A stretch of DNA of 64,000 bases, taken from assembly GCA_964035575.1 (NCBI GenBank), contig OZ037853.1, positions 962,501 to 1,026,500 on the forward strand, in the 5' to 3' direction. The translations under genes were made by a program, and so were the position numbers. Every line of letters starts with the position of its first letter. The first letter of the stretch is position 1. This document shows positions 32,650 through 41,403 of this stretch, one piece after another. The notes under the pieces are model-generated. The model was not told the origin of the DNA and did no database searches. It saw only the letters and a list, made by a program, of their open reading frames with translations. This DNA comes from Rhynchopus sp. YZ270_cl-10. Taxonomy: Eukaryota > Euglenozoa > Diplonemea > Diplonemida > Diplonemidae.

Positions 32650-32862
32650 AAGTGTGCGGGGTTCCCCCCCCTCCATCTCCCCAGTTTTGGACCCAAAGTG
32701 CTCTTTTTGTTTTAAGTAAAAAGGAAATTGGTTTCTCTTACTGCCATGAACCTCTCCCCCACCCCCTTTACGTCTCTTCTCTCTTGGTGTGGAGGTTTTC
32801 TTTGTTTTATCAGATGGCAAATGGACGCAGGACTGCAATGGTTAAGGGGTTTCCCCCAACTG

Positions 32863-32905
32863 TGCACCAAAGGTACACTTCACGAGAGGGCTTTTTGTAT
32901 TTCAA
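32863..32905 (+). repeat. TTCACGAG upstream motif, site 3
   Basis: TGCACCAAAGGTACACTTC, CACGAGAGGGC, TTTTTGTATTTCAA. No gene follows closely here. Confidence 0.45.
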
Positions 32906-33517
32906 TTTCTTCTTCTTTTTTTTTTGCAACTGACGCGCTGGAGAGGCCCTGGCCAAACATGGCGTGTTAGGGGAAATATATTCGTCGCACAGATTAGATC
33001 AGAGACCCCACCCGATATGTTTTTCATTTCACCTCTTTTGTGCTCCGCCACCGACACTCCCATTTTCTGTACTTCAGGCAATAATCATATACCATCACAC
33101 ACTGACACAGTCCGCGTGTGTTGGAAACAATCAATTTTTTCAAAAAAAGTGTGGAAGCGTGCAATGCAACAAACGGTCGAGATCTGATCAAGCGAAACGG
33201 ATATATTTTCAGCTGTGACCAAGGGGATGCGTCCAATGAAAATCACTTCGTATAGAAGAGCTCAAGAATGTAGGTTTTATTATTTCTCGTGTTCTTGCAA
33301 GCAAGGGTGCATTTTTCGCACCCTCTTTGCTTTCTATTCGTTTCGTTAAGAAAAGAAAGTATATGAAATAACCTTCTCATGTTTTTTGCAGAATGTACCA
33401 TTTTTTCACACAAATAATCAAAAAAAAGGGTGAACAAGAGAGACAGATAGAGACACATACCTGGGACAGCGTTTCTAGCATGAGCTGTTCGGGGATGGGG
33501 GGTAGGGGGGGACTCCC

Positions 33518-33632
33518 GCATACCTAGAAGGTGAATTTCGTATTCGCCCTACATTCGGATCCGAATATGGCATATTCGCCTATATTCGGATCCGAATATA
33601 GGCCGAATGTCATATTCGCTTTCTAGGTATGC
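33518..33632. mobile_element. 115-bp palindromic MITE-like element
   Basis: It begins GCATACCTAGAAGGTGAAT and ends with the near-inverse ATTCGCTTTCTAGGTATGC. The interior is built of ATTCGGATCCGAAT palindromes. The whole segment can fold into one hairpin. Confidence 0.65.
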
Positions 33633-34293
33633 CGAGGGGAGGAGGGCGACTATCATAGAAATGAGTTGCGAAGGCGCAAGACATCATGTGACTTCCAGTG
33701 GATGGGGGGTGTACCCCCTTTTTTTTGCCCCTTCGTTCTTTTTTTTTTGCACTTTCAGCTTTTTTTATTAACGTTACGCTGGTCAGGTTGCAGCATGTCT
33801 CCACGCAGATGTGCACGTTGGTTATCTTCAAGCTTTTATTTTTGGTCTGGTAAGGTGCTCTAGTCACAACGAATGGAAAAAAATAAAAAAAAAGAACCAC
33901 CGATTTCCCCTTTTTGCTTCTTGACAAACCGAACATCGCTTAGGGTTCATCTAAGATTCTTTTTTTGAATTTTTCCATTTTTTTTTTCTCTTTTTGATTG
34001 GGTTTACCCCCCATCACGGTCCACTAGATGTCCACCACCTCATATTACCACCAACACTGTCACGACGAGAACCGGGAACCAATATGACAAACAGGTGCAG
34101 GGTGGTTCCGTGCATATCATAGAACCTGGCACCTTGTGTGTCTTCCAAAAACCAAAAAAAGCGTTGTGTGTGTAGTTTTGAAGGAAGGAAAAATAAAGTC
34201 TGCAATTTTCTGCTATTTTGGGGTCAGCCACACTAGTAGTATTTTTGTATTTTCAATTCAAAAAAAACCCTACAGAGCACAACACCAAGCAAT

Positions 34294-36189
34294 ATGCAAA
34301 CATTCAAAATCCGCGTCGCATGCGAGCTAAACGGCTCCAAACACAATGCCATGTTCCTCTTCAAGCCTCCCCCGGGTAGTGTCGACGAGGTGGTGTCCGA
34401 GGCACAGCGGTTCTATGGTGAAGAAGCTGCGTCACGTGGCGGCGAGGGCTTCCACATTGCATCCCTCCAGGTCTATGACGCCGTGAACAGCCGCTGGACG
34501 GATGTGACCGATGCCTCGCAGCTCTCTGATGGGTGCCAGCTCTTTGCGTTCCAGCAGACCGGGTCGGCTACGCCACCCCCCACCCAACCTGCTCCGCCTC
34601 GCACCGACGTCACCCCCGCCACCATCACCTCAACCGAAGCTTCTGCCTTCACAACGTTAGATATAAAAGCTGATGGTGTCCTAACGTTAGATGAAATGAT
34701 TGAAGCATTTCGCAAGCTTGGCCTCCGTTTCACCCCAAACCAGGTGCAGGACCTGTTCATCGTGGCAGATGCCGATCGGGATGGGGTGGTGACTCCGGCA
34801 GAGTTCTCGCAGTTTGCGGCAAAGTTTCCGACGGTGATTGAGAGTATCCATCAGAAGAAGGCAGATGTGGAGGTGGAAAGGAGGGAGGAGGCTGTGTTAA
34901 AACAGGCGGAAGCGCAGTTGCGTGCACAGCAAAATGAGGAGCAGAGGCTTCTCAACTCCGCGGCGGAAGCGAGCAGAAAGGTACGTGATTTGATGGGGCA
35001 AATCGCAGACCACAAACTCAACCACGAAGTCCAGCTTCAACGCAAACCAGGTGTTGACGCACAACAGCTCCAACTCATTGAACAAGAACTCGCCTTGGCA
35101 GCACAAAAGGAACGTCTGAGGCAGGTACAACATGATATTCGCAAAGACATCGAAGACCAACTGAACGCAGTCTCACACTCCCTAGGAGCTGAGCACGTCT
35201 CGCACCCTGTACACACCCCACAGAACCTCCACAACCTCCAAAACATCCAAAACGCTGACCCCTCCATCCGGTCGGTCTCCGAAAACAGCTCCTCATTTTT
35301 TTTGCCGTCGGAGCCTCCACAGAATGAGATTCAGATTGGCAGTGAAGTGGAGGCATGCAACTTTGAGATGAAGCCGGAGTTTAATGGACTCCGCGGAAAG
35401 GTTGCGGGATGGAGAGATGGACGCTATACCGTTGAGTTTGCGATGCGTGGTGGCCAGACGTTGGAAATGCTTGCAAGCAACATCCGAGCAGTACCTACTT
35501 CCACCGACCCCCCTCTCGGCGCGGACATCGAAGCAACCGGCCCCGCCACCACTGCATCCGGCGTCATCGATGTGCGTGGCATGAAAGGCCGCGTGGTAGG
35601 ATTCCGTTCTGGTGTCCTCCTCTGTGAATTCCCCCCGAGGGCTGGTGTATTTGAAGTAAAACCGCAGCATATTCAGCAAAGTATGACACAACGTACTATG
35701 TCAATCCAAGAAGCCGTTCAAAATGAGATCGCTCAAATGGCATCAGAATCTGGAACATCTGAGCTGGAGAAGGCAAAGAAAGAAGCAGCGTTGCTGAGAC
35801 AGGAGCTGGAGGCGGAGAGGGCAGCGAACAGAGGGAATGTTAATAACAAAAACGACCATTCGCCGCAAGGGAGAGGTCCTGCGTCTCCTGAGGCGGTGGC
35901 TGCGATGAGCAGATTAGGGGGGATTACGTTGCATTCACCGACAGGGCCGGTTGTGCCGTCGGTTGTGCCGGTATCACCGCTGACGGCGTACCCGCCGCCA
36001 CCGATGTTTCAAGGTGCGTATGGCGGGATTGATGGTGGTGTTGGTGGTGTGCCCGACTTCAACTCTCTGCTCCCGACAACGCAGGAGATTCTCCGGAAGG
36101 TCTCGTCGCCCACCCCACCAGCGTTGCCGACAGCTGCAGGGCTGCCATTGTCCTATGCCCTGGGGCCGATCGATCCATCAGTGCTCTGA
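34294..36189 (+). CDS. EF-hand/coiled-coil cytoskeletal-type protein with BILBO1-like N-terminal domain
   Basis: 631 residues. Residues 1-90 resemble the N-terminal module of kinetoplastid BILBO1 and related flagellate proteins, including VYDAVNSRWTDVTDASQL and GCQLFAFQ. Two EF-hand loops follow: DIKADGVLTLDE (~125) and DADRDGVVTPAE (~155), both with the acidic residues for calcium. A long charged coiled coil spans ~190-290. Two related small beta domains come next (FNGLRGKVAGWRDGRYTVEF and MKGRVVGFRSGVLLCEF), then a second short coiled coil and a Pro/Gly-rich tail. A structural, calcium-responsive role in the cytoskeleton or flagellar apparatus is inferred. The frame is open throughout and no intron is needed. 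Confidence 0.8.
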   Translation: MQTFKIRVACELNGSKHNAMFLFKPPPGSVDEVVSEAQRFYGEEAASRGGEGFHIASLQVYDAVNSRWTDVTDASQLSDGCQLFAFQQTGSATPPPTQPAPPRTDVTPATITSTEASAFTTLDIKADGVLTLDEMIEAFRKLGLRFTPNQVQDLFIVADADRDGVVTPAEFSQFAAKFPTVIESIHQKKADVEVERREEAVLKQAEAQLRAQQNEEQRLLNSAAEASRKVRDLMGQIADHKLNHEVQLQRKPGVDAQQLQLIEQELALAAQKERLRQVQHDIRKDIEDQLNAVSHSLGAEHVSHPVHTPQNLHNLQNIQNADPSIRSVSENSSSFFLPSEPPQNEIQIGSEVEACNFEMKPEFNGLRGKVAGWRDGRYTVEFAMRGGQTLEMLASNIRAVPTSTDPPLGADIEATGPATTASGVIDVRGMKGRVVGFRSGVLLCEFPPRAGVFEVKPQHIQQSMTQRTMSIQEAVQNEIAQMASESGTSELEKAKKEAALLRQELEAERAANRGNVNNKNDHSPQGRGPASPEAVAAMSRLGGITLHSPTGPVVPSVVPVSPLTAYPPPPMFQGAYGGIDGGVGGVPDFNSLLPTTQEILRKVSSPTPPALPTAAGLPLSYALGPIDPSVL

Positions 36190-36588
36190 AAGGAGGGAAA
36201 ATAAAATACCCCCCCTTCTTTATTTGTAGTTTGCTGATCGCATCCATCCGAAAAAGGTATTATGTTATTTACGTTGTGGAGTACAGATGAAGAAGGTGTG
36301 TGCTGTGTTGCGGGGGGTGAAGATACCTCTTTTTTCTACCTTGTATTCAAAAAAGAAGACAACGTGGACAAACTCCATCTTTTGATTGAAAATATTATCT
36401 TAATCATTCTACCTTTATTAAAACAATGCGGATGTTGATTTTCCTGATGTATGAAGTGAAGCGCTCTTATGGGGTTTTTCGACAACCCCTTGGAGAGCTA
36501 ATGTGCCGTCGATGAACGGTGAGGCGTTTTGCACTTTTCAACTTCTTCGTCGTAATCAAAAACGGAGAAACAAGAAAATAGTGGAGTT

Positions 36589-36628
36589 CATCCTCGGGTG
36601 TCTACACTGATACAACTAAGTTTTTCAA
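36589..36628 (+). repeat. SINE-like 3' motif, site 1
   Basis: CATCCTCGGGTGTCTACACT followed by GATACAACTAAGTTTTTCAA and an A-rich run. Further copies lie at 36978, 48514, 58196 and 61799. Confidence 0.5.
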
Positions 36629-36898
36629 AGAGGAAAAAAAAAATGTTGATAAAGTTTTGCGAAGTTTTTCTCATGGCTCTCCACACCCCCCCCTATTTTC
36701 CCGGGGTTTTGATTTCGTATTTTTTTGTTGTTAATGAAATCATGCCCACATATCTCCCAACCTGTTTGTCGCTTTGTTTCCCATCCCCACAGAATAGGTA
36801 AGCGTTTCCGTTCGTTTTGCCAATCTTGTTTTCAACGGATTTTGTACCTTTTTTTTATTAGATTTTTTTTTTGTTATTTTTCTAGTTAGGGCTTCTCT

Positions 36899-37018
36899 AA
36901 TGGATACGCGAAATGGATACTGCATGGTTGGGGGGGGGGGGGGGGGGGTCCACCCCGTGTCACCCAGTCCGTGAGCGCATCCTCGGGTGTCTACACTAAT
37001 ACAACCAAGTTTTCAAAC
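36899..37018 (+). repeat. possible complete SINE-like element
   Basis: It begins AATGGATACGCGAAATGGAT, then ACTGCATGGTTGG, a long G run, GTCCACCCCGTGTCACC, and ends with the CATCCTCGGGTGTCTACACT motif (36978) and an AGTTTTCAAAC tail. The 5' half resembles GAAATGGATGTAGGACTGC at 8073 and 27640. The boundaries are uncertain. Confidence 0.4.
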
Positions 37019-37585
37019 AACAAACCTGTGGAAGAGACTGTTTATTTGGCAGCATACACTAAAAAATTACCAAAAAAAAAGTGAGAACAAAAATATTCAA
37101 GAGTCAGTTACATCTTCTCGCAATGAGCTAATAGTACTGTACTGTGCGTATGTGTGCCCGGGTCAATGCAGTACCCCCTTCTCTGTGCTCTGTGGTTACG
37201 ATAAACGAAGCAGAGATCCGGTCGCCTGCAATCCACATGAGGTGTTTGCACTTCAATTACCATTTTCTTTCCCCCCCTTAGCTGATGCAAAGCGAAGCGA
37301 ATGACCTGACTTGTGGTTTTCCTTGTAGTTTCATCGTTCTAAGCCAACAGTGAAAATCACAAAAAGTAAAAAATAGTAACTCTGATAGGTAAGTAAAAGG
37401 AAAAAAGGTTTTTTCGTTGATTGCTCAATTACCCTGTTTGAGGGGTGATTGGCGACCTTATCTGAGGAACTATTTCTCCTTTAAGCTACGCTTGTAGGAA
37501 TATATAAAAAAAAAACTAGCCCGCAGATGAACGGTGAGGCGTTTGCACTTCGAACCTCTCTCTTTTTTTTTTCGTGCCCCGGTCC

Positions 37586-37636
37586 TGCACCAAAGGTACA
37601 CTGTTCACGAGAGGTCTTTTGTATTTCAAGTCAAAT
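37586..37636 (+). repeat. TTCACGAG upstream motif, site 4
   Basis: TGCACCAAAGGTACACTG, TTCACGAGAGG, TTTTGTATTTCAAGTCAA; ~190 bp upstream of the secreted cysteine-rich protein gene. Confidence 0.5.
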
Positions 37637-37822
37637 GTTTTTTTTAGAATCTCCCATATTCCCATACCTTGTACCAATCCCAACCTCTTCACAACAACTA
37701 GCGCCCTCCTCCTTCCTCCTTTTAACATATTCCCAACTTATTCTCACTTTGTATTTCACCTCCACTACGTTCTAACCACACCTGACCACCCCATCAGTCA
37801 AGCAATTTTTCTCACAAACAAG

Positions 37823-38416
37823 ATGACCCTTTCTCTGTGTGCCATGGTGATGCTCGGTGCGACAGCGGCGTGCGTGACGCCGTCGTGCGAGGGTGACTGC
37901 AACCCTGTCGTGGCAGGCACGAACGAGGTGCACGAGAAGACTGTTGACTGCTTCGGCTCTGGCGAGACATTCGACGGGCTTGCGACAGACTGCCTCACCG
38001 CTGTGGGGGACGTGCAGGGGGAGCTTGCGTGTGAGGGTGCGGGCGACCACGTGGTCTGCAAATCTCTCGGCGCATGCAGGATCACACAGACGCTGTACAA
38101 CGCAAACGCGTTCACATGCCCATGCACCGCAACCACCGTCACCACCCCACCCCCATCCCCTAAGCCCGTCCCCTTCGTCTGCGACAAGTACGCCCCCGTC
38201 AAGGACTGCCCTACCCACGGAACCTGCTACAACCCAAAGACCTGTGAGTGCGAGCCCGACAACGGGAAGTGGTGCTGGATCTCCCCTTGCTGGCGTTTCT
38301 CTGGACGCTGCTCGATTGGGCACACCTGTGTGCCACACACCTGCAACTCATGCGAGATTACGTGCGATGTTGATGAAAGCTTCGTGCCCAGCCCCGGAAA
38401 GATCCCTTTCTGGTAA
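37823..38416 (+). CDS. cysteine-rich secreted protein
   Basis: 197 residues. The N-terminus MTLSLCAMVMLGATAAC is a short signal peptide. The mature part has about 22 cysteines, with an EGF-like run in the middle (CPTHGTCYNPKTCECE) after a Pro/Thr linker (TTVTTPPPSPKPVP). There is no membrane anchor at the C-terminus (PSPGKIPFW). It is probably an extracellular, disulphide-rich protein; the family is not recognised. An upstream in-frame ATG at 37574 lies in the leader and is rejected because the signal peptide starts at 37823. Confidence 0.75.
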   Translation: MTLSLCAMVMLGATAACVTPSCEGDCNPVVAGTNEVHEKTVDCFGSGETFDGLATDCLTAVGDVQGELACEGAGDHVVCKSLGACRITQTLYNANAFTCPCTATTVTTPPPSPKPVPFVCDKYAPVKDCPTHGTCYNPKTCECEPDNGKWCWISPCWRFSGRCSIGHTCVPHTCNSCEITCDVDESFVPSPGKIPFW

Positions 38417-39076
38417 ACACAGTAAATTATCAAAAACACCCCCCCTTTTTTTTTGTACATTCGTTCAGAGATCATATCAGATCTACACGACAGCCTTGTA
38501 ACACGTGTAACAAGCACTAAGGTACCACACCCCAATCTTGTTACGTACCCAGCCATAGAGCAGGTTACAACTATACCATTTGCTTGTCCCACGTGTAGGC
38601 CACCGTACACCACGACACCCCTCTCACCCCTTTTTTCACGTTACTGCCATGCATAAGGTTGTCTGCGTGTTATCAAAAGCTTCATTTTGTTTTTTTGTGG
38701 GGGGTTTTTCCTCCGCTAGTATGCGCCCTTCGAGAGCCCATTGCTTTTATCAGCCCCCTTCTTTATTGGGTAACCTAAACCGACAAAGGCTTAGCGTTAT
38801 CTATTTTTTTGATTCCCCCCTCCAGGTTAGCTGTTTGAAAGGTGATGCCTTCCCGTTACGCACGCTCGCTCTCTCCCAAACAGCCTACATCAAACAACGT
38901 TTGTTTTCGGGCGTTTTTTTGAATAAAAAAGTGTACAAAATGTGGTTTCTGTCATTATTGTTATTTTTTTCCACTCTGTTCATTTTGTCCATTTCAATTG
39001 ACAATTTTTTTTGGCAGTGTTTTGCAGTGTTGACCAAAAATACTCCACCCCCTTTTGACAAACACCCTGAGGGGGT

Positions 39077-39193
39077 CACGACGGTGAAGTTTAATGATTT
39101 GACTTATGGTTTACTTTGTGGGTTTCACCGTTGGTTTAGGAAGGTCACACCTCAAGTAAACCACAAGCCAAGTCATTTGTCGTCACCGTCGTG
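39077..39193. mobile_element. MITE-like element, ACGGTGAAG family, member 2
   Basis: The left end CACGACGGTGAAG is mirrored by CGTCACCGTCGTG on the right. The inner arms TTATGGTTTACTT and AAGTAAACCACAAG also pair. It is related to 32469-32649. Confidence 0.6.
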
Positions 39194-40443
39194 TACATGA
39201 GTACGTGAACACAGAGTGTCGCAACAATTTTTTTTTTGTGGATATTCCATTTCTTTCGTACACTGGTTTGATATCTACCTCCCACACCCTATACCATCAG
39301 CTTTCGCGGCCCTGAAGCATCGCGTTGCAGGCGCTGCATAACAAAAAAAAAAAAATCCCAATTCCCCAGCTAGCGCTCCCAGCAAAGTTATCAAAAAAAA
39401 GGAGACAGCTTTTTTTCGGAAAACTGCCTTTTCTTTTGTTTCGTTTTTATTTTTTTCCACTCCGATGGTGTTACCGATCTGCTGTCGGGGACATGTCAAC
39501 GACATGTCAAGGACATGTCAATATAGGGGGGGTGTGTCATTTTCCCCTGTAAACCTTGTGTCAAGGACATGTCAAGGACCTGTCAATATGGGCCCTTTCG
39601 GGAACACCACACTCCAAAAAAAAAAAAAGATTTTTTCTTTTTATAGCGGCTCAGACTCTCACCCCCTTATTCGAAAATGCCCGTCTGAGATTGACAAAAA
39701 AAATTCCCCTTCCACCGGAACAAAGGTACTCTGTACTGTGGTACTGTGTACTGCACAGATCCTTCCCAAATTGGGTTTGATGTGTCTCGACTGAAGCACT
39801 GCCCATAGGGGAGAGATTCGCGCCAGTGGTGGGTTATTTATCTTCTCTTCTTTCTCACACGATATTAGGACTGTTTTCAAAGGGGTATGTTCTTCACCCA
39901 CTTCACCCCCCCCGCTCCCCTCCTCTCCCCTCCACTCTTTTTTTGTGTTTGTTTGTTTTTTTTTGTGAATAACGCCATCTATTTTTTACCCCGCATTTTG
40001 GCGCGTACAGGCGCATATAGGTGCCCTATACAAGACTTTACGCGGGGTAAACATCAGGTAGTAAATGTGCACGAGAGGCACATTAATTTTATCATGACTC
40101 AGCGACTGAGAGGCTCTGACGATTTTTTTTTAAGGTGACCAAGCACGAGAGGCTTAGGGTCATCTTATCAACTTTTCTTTTTTTTTCTTCGATACCATAC
40201 AATTATGTCAATATTCGGAATTGCCACAAAGGCAGCCCTCCTTTCGCGGGGTAGGGTTTAGGTCCTGATGGAGACCGAGTGAATAGCATTTTTTGTTTTT
40301 TTGTTTTTGTTTTTGTTTGCGCTTTCTACTGTCTGCTGTTACCATGGCCCTCATCCGTTTGGAGGATGTGTTTTTGAACCATGTTCAAAAAAGCACTCCA
40401 TTCCTTTTGGGGGCGGTAGGAGTTGGGAGTGTAGGGAAAAAAA

Positions 40444-40508
40444 GTGGAGATTGCACAAAACTGTGGCAACACAAAAAAACCCGAGGCAACTAACACTACT
40501 CCCAAACC
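40444..40508 (+). repeat. GAGATTTGCAC 3'-flank motif, site 2
   Basis: GTGGAGATTGCACAAAACTG, GGCAAC, CCGAGGCAACTAACACTAC, then A/T-rich. No gene end is recognised just upstream. Confidence 0.5.
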
Positions 40509-41403
40509 ATTTTATCAAAAAATAAATAAAAAAAACCTCAGCTCTCCCTCTCTCTTCCTTCCCTCCCCCCGCACACCTCCCTCATTCCAATTCAAAAAAA
40601 AAAAAGATTCCCGTTTTTTTTTATTTTCATTACGATTACCGACAGTGTCTGTGCATACGTCACCTACTCGTAGTCTCATCTGTACAACAGTGCATGTTCG
40701 ACATCACGTCTTCCAGGGCACTACCATTGACACTTTACGGATGTGCCCTCTGTGTATGTGCGTAGGTGGTTTGCTGTTCAGAAGTCCGACCTTGTGTGCC
40801 TCTGAGCAAGGGTTTCAAGGTACAGCGCAATGATGAGGCAACAGAAGAGCTGGAAACGCTGCTGCAGCGGCTGCGGGCGGGCAGGGGTGTCTTATGCGAC
40901 GGCGACAGGTGGCTTGCCAGGGGTGTGCACAAAGGGCGGAACGGTGTTGTGAAGCAGTGCTTTGGTGACTATGAAGCACTGTGGATGAAAGGGGGCTTGG
41001 TACTGCGGGCGTTTCTCCCTCTGTAGTGGAGTTTTGTCTTGGTGGCAGCAGGTTTGCCTTCTTCTTGTTCCTTCCCACACCTTCACCACCTCATACCAAT
41101 GCAGGGAAAAGCACTGTAAAAATGGATTTGACTATTGAAGGGTTGAACGGAGTGAAGGATACGGTGGAGCTGGGTGAGGATGACACACCTGCGGTGCTGC
41201 GTCGGAAGGTGGCGTCTGCAGTGGGGTTGCCTGAAGACGGCTTTGCGATGAGTTTCGGTGAGGAGGCGATGGACGAAGGATACGACATGACGCAGCTGAG
41301 TGCTGGAGACACGGTTGTGTTGACGAAGGTGACGAAATACGAGGCCAGAGCAGCACTTCATGCGTTGGGTGAGACTGACATCACGGCTGAGAGGCTGGAG
41401 ACT

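Larger units (their letters stand above)
31094..34293. other. gene-poor, homopolymer-rich spacer
   Basis: No gene is supported in 3.2 kb. It contains the 3' motif (31130-31193), inverted-repeat elements at 31307-31747, 32469-32649 and 33518-33632, an upstream motif at 32863-32905, and long A, T, C and G runs. Confidence 0.6.
36190..37822. other. gene-poor spacer with dispersed motifs
   Basis: No gene is supported. It contains two copies of the SINE-like CATCCTCGGGTG motif, a G run of about 20 (36,930-36,948), a repeated GATGAACGGTGAGGCGTTT (36,512 and 37,526) and an upstream motif at 37,586. Confidence 0.55.
38417..41121. other. long gene-poor spacer
   Basis: No gene is supported. It holds an inverted-repeat element (39077-39193), GACATGTCAAGGACATGTCA repeats (39,487-39,590), a 3'-flank motif (40444-40508) and, from 40,850, sequence shared with the 3' flank of UBL-LRR copy 2 and the 5' leader of UBL-LRR copies 3-5. 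Confidence 0.55.

Noticed and set aside
38580-39200. 206-residue open frame rich in Phe, Leu and Ser
   Set aside because: Produced by T-rich DNA; it runs into an inverted-repeat element and shows no domain.
40766-41026. 86-residue open frame upstream of UBL-LRR copy 3
   Set aside because: Part of it is shared with the 3' flank of UBL-LRR copy 2 at 29,710-29,775 but not in a conserved frame with other copies; it is more likely duplicated untranslated sequence.
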